Below are positions 14,908 to 26,163 of a stretch of 64,000 nt of DNA, piece after piece. Each line of letters opens with the position of its first letter. Positions within the stretch are counted from its first letter, which is position 1. The DNA is from Lepiota brunneoincarnata (Eukaryota > Basidiomycota > Agaricomycetes > Agaricales > Agaricaceae): the NCBI GenBank assembly GCA_023014365.1, contig JAEBUN010000004.1, forward strand, positions 1,984,001 through 2,048,000. The letters run 5' to 3'. The notes under the pieces were generated by a model. The model made no database searches. It saw nothing but the letters and a program-made list of their open reading frames with translations, and was not told the DNA's origin. A program made the position numbers and the translations under genes.

Positions 14908-15858
14908 ATGTTGTTCCTTACCCGCCAGACTGCCGCTGCGCGCCTCGCGTGCCCAGCAGCCTCAGCTGCGCAAGCCATACGATACTCGTCTTCAAGCCAC
15001 GACGGGGGTGCGTCCTACCGTGTCATTCGTGCATGAAGGGGCGCTGACTTCGGTTTTCGATGTGTCCAGCATTCCAACTTCTATCTGATGTTTTATCCAA
15101 AGGTCAGCCCGTAAAAGAGGGCCACCATCCATTCAACCGGACCTTTGCCTATCCCCAAAGCACGCGCGGACACCCGTCCACGACGGCATGATCCTGGCTT
15201 GGAGAAGCGGCGGGCGGCTCGTGAAGCTCGCGAGGCCGCAGCCAAGAAAAGCAAAGAAGGCGGCATTACCAAAAACACACCCGACAAATCACCCAAACAC
15301 CCCCAACGCGAACACCGAGCTCAATCTTCACGCCCACGGAGCGGTACCGAGCGTTCGCGACATGAAGCCTCCAAACCGGGAGCTGCAGAAGCCATCATAG
15401 CCATTTCCCAACGCGAAGCCGAAATGCGGGTTGAAGCTATCAAAGCCGTGGAGAAGAAGTCACCCAAGGATATGGAAACAGACAATAAATCTTTTGATGA
15501 CCCAAAATCCCCTCATCGCTTCGTCCAATTCACTGGTCCTGAACCCATCCCGTCCAACCTTGACGCCATGTTCAATACTACTCCCGGTGCCACTCTACCC
15601 ATACCTGTTGCCCTCGCACCCCGGAAACACCGAAAAGTATCGTTAGACTGGGTGAAAAGGACATATGGTGGTGATTATTCCGAATCCCGGTCGAGTACAC
15701 AAGATTACATGAAGGGCGCTCAAGGTCCTCAGTCATCATATGCTAAGATTATACTCGAGCACAACCACAGTATACCGCTAGACGACCGACGACGTCTTTT
15801 GTCTGTGATCCAGCAAATGACACGCGTGGGGAAGCCCAAGCCCACGACCAAGGCCTAA
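14908..15858 (+). CDS. Hypothetical mitochondrial protein
   Basis: The family is not recognised. The N-terminus (MLFLTRQTAAARLAC, then IRYSSSSHDG) is arginine/serine/alanine-rich without acidic residues, a convincing mitochondrial presequence. One intron (about 15008-15067) joins it to FQLLSDVLSKGQPVKEGHH. The remainder is basic and rich in Lys/Ala/Glu, with a conserved-looking C-terminal domain (SLDWVKRTYGGDYSES, DDRRRLLSVIQQM). The frame changes within CCCC at 15153-15156: AFNRTFAYP and KARADTRPRRHDPG join only if one C is dropped. Its start codon lies 126 bases from that of PFA4 on the opposite strand, so they probably share a promoter. Confidence 0.6.
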
Positions 15859-16082
15859 ACGCTCCTGCGTATTTAGCCTCTCACTCTTGACAAGGTCCTA
15901 GTTGCTGGAAGAGGGAACAGTGCAGGTTTTAATTACCTATACATACGGGACACGGGATACTTTAGCTAGTTTAGAACAACGATAAGAAATCGTATCCGCC
16001 ACACCAAAGTGAAAACAATGAATTACAAGTAAGAACAAAAATATTGGACCAAACTATAACAACGCAATATTTGCTTGTACTC

Positions 16083-18434
16083 CTACTTAGGAGACGGTGA
16101 GTCCTCGGCACCTACTGTCTCCAAAGTCCCTTGCTTATCCCGCCCAGGCACTTCAAGCCCATAAAACATATAATGCTTCATCAGCTCCTCCTCGGGCCAA
16201 AACTCCGCTGGTAGTTGGAAATCCCGCACGTCACTAATTTCCTCGGGTACCTTGACACCAAATGCAGTCTGGTGCCTCTGCACCTGCCTCCAGCTCCCTC
16301 GAATCCCAGCAATCAATAATCTACTGCGGGTGTCCATCTTTTCACCCGTGTCGATAGAGCGGTATGATACACTTTGTCTTTTGTAGCTTCGCTTGCTTGG
16401 TGCAGCCGAAATGGACGCAGCCGCTACATCGGAAATACCCGAAGGACCAGCTGAGAGTATGGGAGGTGAGGAAGAAAGAGCCGTGAATTCGCCATTTGGG
16501 AGAGTAACCCCTTTAGGGGCAGGAGCAGATTCTGAACCAGGCGAAACAAGAGTAGACTCTTGCACTGGTTCTGCCGCTTGCTGTGGTAGAGGCACCGAAG
16601 GTTCTCGAGGCTCGAACGGCTCTTGATGTCTTGTCTTTTGGCGCTTTGTTGGAGGAGGGGTCGCAGTGATAGCCTGTACAGCATTGGCAAGTTCCAGTAG
16701 CCTTGATCCCTCTTCTGCGAGTCTGGTAGTTGTCGGGGAATGGGCCTGCGGTCCTGTCTCCATTTCGTTTGATATGGGTGAGGTAGAGGCATTTTGACGA
16801 GGTCTGGTGAGAGGGGATTTAGGGCTGGGTTGCGGGGATGGAGGTGGAGGTGAGGGCTCCTTATCTACATTAGTCGATGTTGTTGAGACTGGTAGATGCT
16901 CTTTTGGTGGAACAATCCCCCGCGCATGCACCTCTTGCCCAAGGACTGCAGGGTTGACTTGGGGAGCAGGAGCAGGACGTGCATAAGGAAGGGGAGATAA
17001 TGTTTGTGGAGGTGTCAAGGGTATTAGAGTATGAGCACGAGTAGGTGAACGGGAGCCTCCCCCTTCCACATCCACTTCGGATTTAAGAACTGAACCAGCG
17101 ACCGAACGTGACACATCGGAGGCAGGAGGGGCATCTTCCCGCTCTGATTCTCCTAATTCCTGCGGCCGTACGTCCGGCGACGGAGGTTCTGAGGTGGTGT
17201 AAGCGGTATGTTGCGATGAGTCGGCAAGCTTTGTGGGGGACGTGAAAGGAGTGGGAGACCGCGAAGGGCCATATGCACGGGATCTCCGTTTTCTTTCTGC
17301 GGGCTTCTGTGCCGGAGGGGGGCTTGCCCTCGCGGACCTTCTCGATGTTCGGGATGCAGTTGTCGGTGCCGGTGACTGGGACGCCGATCCGCCGAACCTG
17401 AATTTAATTCTAAGTTTTTCTTGCCTGCGATCATAATGTTCGCCAACGTAGTCTTCCTCCCTTTCTGACTCGGCTGCGTCAGAATCTGCATGCTGGAATG
17501 TTATTGACACTGGAGCCGGCACGGGTATCGGCGACGCGTGTTCACGAGTTGTAGCGGATTGCGATTGAAGTCTGCGTAGCCTCTCTGGTGGTAGCAACAC
17601 TCGGTACCGCTCCTCCAGTGCAACCGCAATGTCCAACATCTCCTTCCTTCGTCTCTCCCCTTCGTGATATGCAGGGGTGCCGTTGGTGTGTGCACCCAAT
17701 AGACTTGAGGGGCCATCTTCAACGTGTTCCTCAGATACCCTGGGAGCAGAAGAAAAATGTGAGGCGTGTAAGGCCAGAAAAGCAGACGCGTCCATAACAC
17801 GGAGTTGTTCTATCCGTTGCTTAAGCTTGTATTGCTCGTGCTTCAATTTTTCCTTCTCTCGCAGGCGCTGCCTCTTTTCGAAAGTTTCGTATTTCCGGTG
17901 CCGGCGTTCATACGCAGCATCAGAAGTGTCAACCTGAGCCTAATTCCGAGCGATGAGGACATAAGCTGGCAGAGAGGTAAGAAGCTCACATCCTCCGGAC
18001 CCCGTGGTCTGAACCTTCCTCCAACGCTTGGATTGTCTGCGACATAGACAAACGAAGGCGTCTGTATTGTGAGCTGCTCCCTGTATGCCTTGAGAACGTC
18101 CGGCCGGTCAAAGTAGCGTTCGTTCGTGACTGTAGTGACAGACGGCTCGGCAGGTCCACCCGCGCTAGAAAACACCTCGGAGTTGGTGGTCAAGAGGAAA
18201 GGTGTATCGGGAGGGATGATGGCTTCAGTTTCGACTGCGTTCCGATCGAAAAGGTGAGCTGAGCAGCTGAGAGAAGCGTTAGACAAGGGACATACACCTG
18301 CGCTTTTGGTGCTCGAGAATCATGATGTCGGTATCACAGTTACCCACACCTGGACCGCCGCGTCGCGTGCGCGAGGGCAAAACACGCTTCTGTCGACCAT
18401 TTGAGCCAGATGCAGACGAGCTTGATGGGTCCAT
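16083..18434 (-). CDS. Low-complexity nuclear protein with a SAS4-like basic helix
   Basis: Likely chromatin-associated, but unproven. Spliced exons give a short Ser-rich N-terminus (MDPSSSSASGSNG), then a conserved block (RYFDRPDVLKAYREQL, FVYVADNPSVGGRF), then a highly charged helix (DAAYERRHRKYETFEKRQRL, REKEKLKHEQYKLKQRIEQL). That pattern resembles the SAS4/PEHE-type helix of histone acetyltransferase scaffold subunits. About 350 residues of Pro/Ser-rich sequence with basic patches follow. The C-terminal block (RSRLLIAGIRGSWRQVQRHQ, FQLPAEFWPEEELMKHYMFY) looks conserved. Introns are at about 18250-18300 and 17940-17990. The SAS4 suggestion rests only on the charge pattern and should be treated as tentative. 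Confidence 0.55.
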
Positions 18435-18680
18435 TGGCAGAGGAGAATGATTTGATGGCGGCTGGAAGGAGAAGACCGGATGGCGAAACAAGACAGCCTC
18501 GAAAAGGAGACGAGGGCCTTCAAGAACAGCAGTTCTGGCCGGTTCTAGCGCTATGTGTTGCACCAAGAGGCGGGTGGGGAGGTACAAGAGGGACGGTGAG
18601 ATTGTCTGTGCACGCGCTTGACCGTCTGTACGCGTGATAACAAACCAATCACATTGTATTGTATGTATACGGTACGCCTA

Positions 18681-19233
18681 TTACAGTCGGGCCACTCGAC
18701 TCTTTCCCCCTCCTTGCAGGAACACCCACCCGTCTCTTTCTAGCGTCGTCACCGCGTCTGCCAGCATGTCTTTGGGCACAAGTACATAATCCGTATTCCT
18801 GAAGCCCCAGTTAGACGCTGCCCCATAAGCCGAAGTTGAAGACGAACCATGTCGACATCGCAAACACAGGAACCTTTGCCCCCTTCAGTGGCGCCTGTCA
18901 GGTCCGCCAGGATCCCAGTCAAGCCTGTCCTGCCTTGAGCGCATTGCTGTCCACAAGTTCACGAAGCAACTTACTGTGTTCCATTGGCCCTCTGATTTTT
19001 ATGCACATCCACGTGCATTGTTCTCTATAACTGTCTGGCATCCACTTGTACGCTTCTCCCACAAGAGAGACTTCATCTTTCGTTCTCGTAACCGAAAAAA
19101 ATCCGCCCTTCCCACTTGTCAAATCTTTGATTATGCAGGGCGCCATCTCCTGGCCCTGCCCCAGCTGGACAACAAAAAACGGCTCCGGATGAACTTGGAG
19201 ATATAGGGCCGAACTGGGTGATGGGGGAGGCAT
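18681..19233 (-). CDS. ACT-domain protein (CASTOR/ACT_7-like)
   Basis: Small ligand-binding protein of the family with tandem ACT-like domains, related in fold to the amino-acid sensor CASTOR. The role in fungi is unknown. It reads MPPPSPSSALYLQVHPEPF, VTRTKDEVSLVGE, then CIKIRGPMEHSLTGILADLT, APLKGAKVPVFAMSTWNTDY, VLVPKDMLADAV. The SLVGE and STWNTDYVLVP blocks are the diagnostic parts. Introns lie at about 18926-18971 (acceptor GGACAG) and 18789-18850. One extra base is suspected at 18894-18895: removing it converts DLTGATEGG into DLTAPLKGAKVPVF. The normal two-domain length (about 145 residues) is reached. Confidence 0.72.
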
Positions 19234-19696
19234 GTGTTCTCAGAGGGTCTGTTTAGTCTCTAACACTTAAGGCCCCTTTAAACACCCCCTCCGGTCACAT
19301 CACGGCTGCCCATAGATGCTGATGCACCATCCGAGGCGTTTTCCTGGATACACTCCAACGCCGTGAAGCGTCTCACATCGGAGAGAATGCGGCGTTAAAG
19401 AGCCTCAACGCACTATACCTGACAAGGACTCGGGCATTTCATCACGTGCATTGATAGACTCGTCTTGAAAACACTGTCAAAGTGTACCAATTCCCGCTTG
19501 ACAACACATCAAATGCCCACGATTTCCAGCGTGTAGTCTTGGCTGCGCGAAGTTCCCGTAAATACGGGGAATACACTCGTGCCACTCGGAACTCCGTCAC
19601 TCGTGAAGCTCGTGGATCCTCCAGACGCCAACAACAAGGAGCCTCCCGAAGAGACCTGTCAAGTAATCCTTCAGGCTTCCAGAGCCAGGTGCTAAA
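19234..19696. other. Intergenic stretch
   Basis: About 460 bases between the ACT gene's start and the 3' end of RNase T2, both on the minus strand. It should contain the ACT gene promoter. No gene or repeat was recognised. Confidence 0.4.
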
Positions 19697-21557
19697 TTAA
19701 CAGATATGACCAACCGCAGAGAACCTGCTTAATGCAACACCGCTTCCACAGCTGAATGTCCCTCCGCTGACTCCGCAGTTGCCCTTTGATGAGGTCATTG
19801 TAAAGCTGGAAGCGGTCCCAGAAATCCCAAAAGTCGCCAACGTTTGAGTAGACCACGTTCCAAGAGAAAGAAGTCCCCCCAGGCGTGATCCGGAACGAAT
19901 AGCATTGATGGTTGCTCTAGCCGGAAGGCCCCCCGGTGTCTGGAAACACGCATTAGAAATCTGAAAGAACCGGCATATTGGGCCACTCACTCCGGTCGGA
20001 GTTGGCTTGCGAAATATTCAGATCAGCCTCGGTATGATGCAGTTGAACGGATCAAACATACTGAAGTTGTCTAAAAAAGCAGGATCAGATATCCCAACGT
20101 CCCACAACGAGAATTTTTTTTTGCTCACAGTTGGACTGGGCGATCCAGACTTGGGCGGGTACCGAATACCTGAGGAAGGGCAAGAACCAGCTTTAGGAGC
20201 ATCTAGGCGCAACGATCAAATACTGGCCAAGCCTCGGATGATCTTGACGCACCGATCGGTACGAAAATCCCATCGACAACTGACCCCTTTAGGTTGAAGT
20301 ACCATGAAATTGCATTCAACGCGTTCGAGCTGCAATCCAACGCCGGCGTGACACCTGACCCCCTTTCAAGCGCCGAGATAAGGGTTGATAGCGTGTACGT
20401 CTGAGACGAGCTGGGTAAGATGCCCGCATTGGCCAACCAGGTATATGTCGGCAGTGTCTGCACGGCCGGGTGAGTATCTATGCATGTGTAGTTCTCATTT
20501 AAATATCTTACCTTGAATAACTTGACGACAGTGTTAAAGAAAGCAACGGCCTACCGAATACAATTCTCAGGGTGCTCCACACTGACACAGGCTCTTCTTC
20601 GTACCTCTGCGCCTCTCGGGCTTCCACTTGGCAAACACGCAGTCTTCAGGGTGCTTATTACGGATGTATTTCAATCACTCGACACCGTACGTCGATCAAA
20701 TTCGATTTTACCTCATGCAGGTTCCATGTGTCGACCATTCGTGCTTTTGGATGATTGAAGTTGCACGCAAATGAATAATTCAGGAATACCCACCTCCCAG
20801 AAACGCTCGTTTTGCCCATTGATGTCTACCCAGTGCTAGAAGCAGGATTGACCCCTGAGAGGTTCACCTAACAGGCTGGCACTCACAGTTTGCATAAATG
20901 ATAGAGTATCGCCAGCCCCTTGAGCAGAGAGCAACTGCGATCACAGAAGCGAGTGAGTCCCTCCAATCCATGTTATTGCCAATTTCAACCCACTGAATCA
21001 ATACCAGTATATGCGCGCGATGAATCACAGTTCTCCTTGAAGGTAGTATCGCAACTGTGGTAATATCAGGGGTCCTCATCACAACTCGTGAACAGCTCTT
21101 CGCTCACTTGTCGGGCCAGAGACCTATAAAATGAATTTAAATTTTACATCCTTTCAAGACGAGACAAGGTACGAGATGCCTACCATGGATAGTCCAACTA
21201 TTGACCGGCCCAGTGGGTGGATTCGTATCCCAGAACTACGGATATGCTCAATATGGTCCCAGCATTTGGACGAGTCGCTTGCCTGGGTTTGGAGTAATAA
21301 ACCCTTTTGTGCTAACGTTAGGATGAGATGTCGAGTTGGCTCGTCACACAAGACATACCCCCGGGCTCTCAAAACAACAAAGATTCGAAACCGTTGAGGT
21401 GTTGTGACAAGAAGTACTTCCAGAGGTGGAGCACCCCGATACCAGGCTCGCACCTCTCCCAAAAAGACTCGTGTACTCGGCAGGAGACTGCACGGGCGAC
21501 GGCTACAGTCAGCGAAAGCCAAACAGCGACAACGAAGGTGACCGAGATCGTAAACAT
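19697..21557 (-). CDS. Secreted ribonuclease T2 with C-terminal extension
   Basis: Secreted, base-nonspecific endoribonuclease that cleaves RNA via 2',3'-cyclic phosphates. Signal peptide MFTISVTFVVAVWLSLTVAV, cleaved near ARA. Mature motifs after splicing are SCHNTSTVSNLCCFESPG, GLLLQTQFWDTNPPTGPVNS, the first active-site box WTIHGLWPDNCD, ENCDSSRAYTGI, FWEHEWSTHGTC (second active-site box with both catalytic His), AVAFFNTVVKLFK, ISWYFNLKGSVVDG and CPSSGIRYPPKSGSP. A separate C-terminal domain (TWSTQTLATFGISGT, SSKGNCGVSGGTFSCGSG) is typical of basidiomycete members. About ten introns are needed; one uses a GC donor. An extra base at about 21487 splits the signal exon from PAEYTSLFGRGASLVSGC. 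An apparent stop near 20540 lies inside an intron, so the gene looks functional. Confidence 0.88.
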
Positions 21558-23104
21558 CGCGTGTAGATACTAGAGGGTGTTGAGGAGCCTATCGTTTGGT
21601 GTATCAGTCGTGATATAACGGCTCTCGAGCTGCAATCTACATGCTGGATGCCAACCATTTTCGGCTGCAGGCATGTGCATCTCTAAGAAGAAGAACGCCT
21701 GTGAACCGAACAACTGCAAGTGGATTGATGAAGCCTCAATTCAATAGTACCAGGCAGGCGAAAGACTGATGATCGCCAGCCTTGAATCTCGCGTCACTGT
21801 GACGACGATGCATCAGGTGCGAGTACAAAGTCACTCATCAGGTATTCCGGTGCCACGCCTCATTGCGCCCAAGTACAGAAACGGAGCATAAGCACATGGC
21901 ACTCTCTCACTTGCAGTGCGAACACACAGTGAAACAATTGCGACAGATATGCCTTCAATAGTACAAAGTAAAATTATACGTCAGTTGAGGTATCAGTTAA
22001 CAGAAGCAAACGTAAAAGCACCTTAGGTATAAGTGAGTGGCCGGCCACAACGGCTAGCTTGTCCGTGCTGAGAGTTGGCCGACTATTTCGACTTACAGCC
22101 GGGAAAGGGGCAAAGATAAGGCTAGAAGCGCAACTACGGGCACTGGGCTCGCTATCGACAGCATGGCGGCTCGACGCTGTGCGAGAATCTAGTGGGCCAT
22201 ACTCGGACAACGATTGCCATCTTAGGTGGCCCAGTGCTAGCAGGGGTGATATGAGAATGTGGGTCTACTGCAAACGTGCGTGGGTAGTCTGGAAACACTT
22301 TGTCGGACAAATGCTTCAGGACGGAAGAACTCAGGAGCCTCGACGATACCACACTGATACGGACCAAGGAAATGTTCAAGGTCTGTTCATGCTAGCAACA
22401 CCACTGTCTTCTGCGTTCACCCCTACGCCCGTGAATGACAGATGAATTGCCCTGTGTTCTAAACACGGTCCTAAATAGTGAACATCAAAGTCAGGAGCTG
22501 GACTTGGGGGAATTCTGGAGAGCCCTCTGGCGCCCGCAGGCCAGATGTAAACTGGTTATGTCTGTAATTAGGCTTACCCAAACGGGCTCCGAGACCGCCC
22601 AGTAACATCTTGTTCCCTACATCATAGAAGTACTAGGCGGGTCCCCCGGGATAGCACCTAGATGTCGAACTTGGGGCGGGACTTTAGGACACGGGAGACA
22701 GTGTTACCGTTGGGGTTCAAAGCAGCATAGATTTGGGACCGCTGGGTTTCTCGACAGGATACAGCTCCGGGAATCGAGCATTCTCATACAGAGTCTCTCA
22801 AGAAGTGACCAGCAGCGTCGGTAGGATGACGTCAAATACGAAAGAACAAGTGCAACCATCAAACCGCGTCGGTTGACTTCGTATCTGAAGTTGTAGTTGC
22901 GTGTGACGCAATGAATCCCATTTCTTGTAGATTCAACGTTAGCCGTGCAACATAGGGTGTCATTTACAAGATGTATAGGCAAGTGAAAGGGCGTTTTATG
23001 ATATACACCATCAACGAGATAGGATGAGGATCGACAAAAATTCTACCCATGCCAAAGCCAACATAAAATCACTAGTCGTTGAGTGTCTAAACAGCTTTTT
23101 TTTT
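21558..23104. other. 1.5-kb region with no recognisable gene
   Basis: Short open frames on both strands show no conserved motif, signal peptide or consistent exon structure. No terminal repeats, transposase or reverse-transcriptase motif was seen. It is the longest unexplained interval in the window and lies between the promoter of RNase T2 and the 3' end of NAF1. Confidence 0.4.
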
Positions 23105-24934
23105 TTAGGAATCAGGTTCTCCGGTTTCCGAGCTTGGGCGATTTGTGACTGGAACAGTCCACTGCTCTGTCCAGTCTTGCAAGGGCGTGGCCGCACTTGG
23201 TGTACCGATGGATGGTGGCGATCCCTGAGTGAATGCCGGGGTGTTTAATGCTAGTCTCAGGCCAAAGGCAGATGCAAAGCGAGGATTGATGTGGGGTTGG
23301 ACAAACATGGAGTTTTGAACGTTCGAGTTTGGAAACATATGCGATTGGTAGTCTTGGGTGTGTCCGGGTTGTTCGTTAGCATAACCCCATGTAGAGAACC
23401 CACCCGCGCTTGAAGTGGGGCTAGAAGAAAAGTTGTTTTGTCCGAGAGAATAGGGGGAGGGAAGCGATGCATGAGGCATTCGGGGGTCGTAGCCTTCAGT
23501 GCTAGCAGTGAGGATGTCAACAGACGGATGGTGATTGGTATCTCTACCGAACGCCCCACGTGAATTGGTACCACTCCTTCTTCCTCGTCCACGCCCCCGC
23601 CCGCGGGCACGGCTGCCCGTGTGGACAGAGCCCCTGTCCCTAGGAGTGGTTCGGTTTTCGTTGTCCCTGTTTGTGTGCGCAGGGGACTCTGGGATCACTT
23701 CCGGTCCGGTCATAGTGTATACATCGGAATATGGATCGTCGTATGGCTCGGGCGGAGGACGGGACGGGTTGGCACCATAGTCCAAGTCATAGGGACCATG
23801 TTCATCATAAGCACTCCCATTCAACATCGATATATTCATCATATCCTGGTCGCACATTCGCGACGGCATAGGCGTAGTATGTCTTGAAGAAGCTGCCGAA
23901 CGTGTGCGGGATCCCGCTCGTCTATTCTACTTAGAACATTTGGCGTATAATAGGAGGAATATGGGCGTACTTTTTCTTGAGACGGCTTCTGTGTGCCGTT
24001 TCTGCTTCATCATCAGAAAACTCCAGTTCGTCTTCAGCTGGCTCCTCATCATGTACATTGCTTGCATCACTGCCTTTATACCGGTTAAGCTGGTTGACAA
24101 ACACGAAGTAGCTGCGCCTAGGTGCATGAAAGACTTCACGGCCCACAGCGACTTTTTCTGGGTCGAGGGGATACTTTTGGTTGAATTTGACCTGGTAGAA
24201 TGGTTGCGAAGTGGGCCCAAACGTTTCGTATATCTACCTGAGATTGGATCAGTGGTCAGGGCTAGATAAAAGCGCACGGCCCATACATAACCCAGTACTT
24301 TGCGGTCTCCGAATACAAGGAGAGTGTCACAATCGAGAGCTTTTTCAGACCCTCTGTTGGAGTAGTCAGAAGGAAGTCCTTTGACGATGACGATGCTGTC
24401 GACGATGGACACTACTTCGCCGACTTTTTCAAGGTCCTCGTGCGCTCCTAGTTCCTCCAGGTCTGGGATGTTTAATTCCGCATCGACAATTTCATTCCTT
24501 GTTTGGGGGCGCGTATCAGTGGTTGGAACCGGGTCATCTTCATCATCGAGATCAACAGTCGGCGGTGTTGCCTTGGTGGCTCTGCCTTCTCCTTCAGCTT
24601 CTAATTCCTGTTCGGACTCTGAGTCTGTCTCAGAGTTTGAACTTGCGTCTGAAGATGGGTCTGAACCGGGACTGAAAGAGCAAAACGTTTAACAGAAGGT
24701 GCTAGAAACACAGAAAACGTACAGAAACTCCTCATCATCTTCTCTATCCAAATGGACTGTCAGGTCTTTCTCGATCTCTTCTTCGCTGTCGTTGTCGCTG
24801 TTCGAGCTTGCAATATCGTCATCGACGTCCCTTGGCGCGCTTCTTGGCAGTTCTGACACCTCAGGTTTGTCTACGAGCTCTCTGATGAGCAGCAGGTCTT
24901 GGGGGAGGGTCTCCGGGATGCTGAAGGTGGCCAT
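23105..24934 (-). CDS. NAF1: H/ACA snoRNP assembly factor NAF1
   Basis: Nuclear chaperone that loads dyskerin/Cbf5 onto nascent H/ACA RNAs before Gar1 replaces it. The N-terminus (MATFSIPETLPQDLLLIREL) and two acidic tracts (about 24640-24830) precede the Gar1/Naf1 core: LGAHEDLEKVGEVVSIVDSI, VIVKGLPSD, LLVFGDRKVLGYV, ETFGPTSQPFYQVKFN. It continues with VAVGREVFHAPRRSYFVF. The C-terminal third contains an RG-rich segment (SRARGRGRGRGRRSG, about 23590) and a long Pro/Ser/Gly/Asn-rich tail, as in other fungal Naf1 proteins. Introns are at about 24674-24722, 24240-24295 and 23890-23940. The start at 24934 is the first ATG giving the conserved N-terminus. It is divergent with EF-Ts, 119 bases apart. 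Confidence 0.88.
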
Positions 24935-25053
24935 GATTGAAAGTAGCTCTGCCTTAACAAATTTTGATATTTGATCGCCGGAAGCGCGGGCCGGTAATTC
25001 GCGGTCACGAAGTTGGGAAATTTCGCAACGCCAAAGCCGCACTCGCGTTCACA

Positions 25054-26094
25054 ATGTTCAACACTCTCCGTCTCCACCCAGTCCGGCTTGCGACCTATCG
25101 GTACTCGACGCTACAGCCGGGAAAGTCTTCGGTCAAGCTCGTCGGGGAGCTGCGTAAACTCACTGAGGTTTCCATCTCGAAGGCCCGTGAGGCGCTCGCT
25201 GCGACTAACAACGACATCGATGTTGCACTGGAATGGCTCCAAAAGGATCTTGTCACCTCTGGCGCCAAAAGGGCAGCAAAGGTGCAAGGGAGGATTACCA
25301 ACCAGGGCCTTGTTAGCGTCTCCCTGCTCTCGAATGGAGCAGGGGCCCAGAGTGTGAGGGGATGCGGAGGTGTTCGAGCTGCAATGATCGAACTCAACTG
25401 TGAGACCGACTTTGTAGGACGCAACGAACTTTTTGGGCGGTTGGCAGCAGACATCGCGCATACCGCGGCATACATCTCCGACGCGACGGGATCGAAGACT
25501 GCCTTCCAGCCTTGCTCCTTGGATTTGTTGCAAGACGCACCACTACTTTCCAGGGCCGACCCAGCTGCCCAGCCGTCTGGTACAGTGGCGAGCGCAATAC
25601 GAGACACGATTGCTAAACTCGGGGAGAATATCACACTACGACGAGCCATTGCAGTGGTGGAAAACTCTCCCCAACAGAGTGACCTTGCCCTCCGTCTGGC
25701 CTCTTACACCCATGGTTCGATAAATAATCCTTCCCAAGGTCGCATCAGTGCTCTCGCGTTGCTTGCGTTGAAGGCACCCAAACTCCCGGAAATGCTGCCG
25801 TCCGAAGCTTTCCGAAACGACCTAGAACGCCTGGAGCGGTCGATTGCCCGGCAAATAGTCGGGTTCGAGACGCATAGCATCGAGGGAAATGACGAATATG
25901 CCCTGTATAATCAGCCCTTTATGATGCTGGCCGGCGATGCTTCGGGTGCCCCTGTTCGGGATGCTCTTGCCATGTGGTCGAAGCAGAAAGGGTTAATTTC
26001 AGGACCTTCAACGGATGGAGGTGTTGCAATGTTGGATTTCGTCAAGTGGACTGTAGGAGAGCCTTTTGACATGACTACTGAGCTAGAGGCCTAG
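25054..26094 (+). CDS. TSF1: Elongation factor Ts, mitochondrial
   Basis: Guanine-nucleotide exchange factor for mitochondrial EF-Tu. A single uninterrupted exon of 346 codons. A presequence (MFNTLRLHPVRLATYRYST) precedes the UBA-like N-terminal domain (KLVGELRKLTEVSISKAREA, ALEWLQKDL). The hallmark AAMIELNCETDFVGRNELF lies at about 25380-25437. Two dimerisation-like subdomains follow (ENITLRRAIAV; ERLERSIARQIVGF; DEYALYNQPFM). The start was chosen because the ATG at 25054 begins a good targeting sequence, although the open frame runs upstream. It ends only 69 bases from the 3' end of the ceramidase gene on the other strand. Confidence 0.93.
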   Translation: MFNTLRLHPVRLATYRYSTLQPGKSSVKLVGELRKLTEVSISKAREALAATNNDIDVALEWLQKDLVTSGAKRAAKVQGRITNQGLVSVSLLSNGAGAQSVRGCGGVRAAMIELNCETDFVGRNELFGRLAADIAHTAAYISDATGSKTAFQPCSLDLLQDAPLLSRADPAAQPSGTVASAIRDTIAKLGENITLRRAIAVVENSPQQSDLALRLASYTHGSINNPSQGRISALALLALKAPKLPEMLPSEAFRNDLERLERSIARQIVGFETHSIEGNDEYALYNQPFMMLAGDASGAPVRDALAMWSKQKGLISGPSTDGGVAMLDFVKWTVGEPFDMTTELEA

Positions 26095-26163
26095 CAAATG
26101 TTCTACACATTACCATCATTAATACCAAGTTGACAGACAGTGGCTACATCGTGGGGTTCATGT

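Noticed and set aside
20480..20590. In-frame stop (TAG) in the RNase T2 reading frame, suggesting a pseudogene
   Set aside because: A GTACGA donor and CGGTAG acceptor flank it. Splicing joins PRGAE to AVAFFNTVVKLFK as the family expects, so the stop is intronic.
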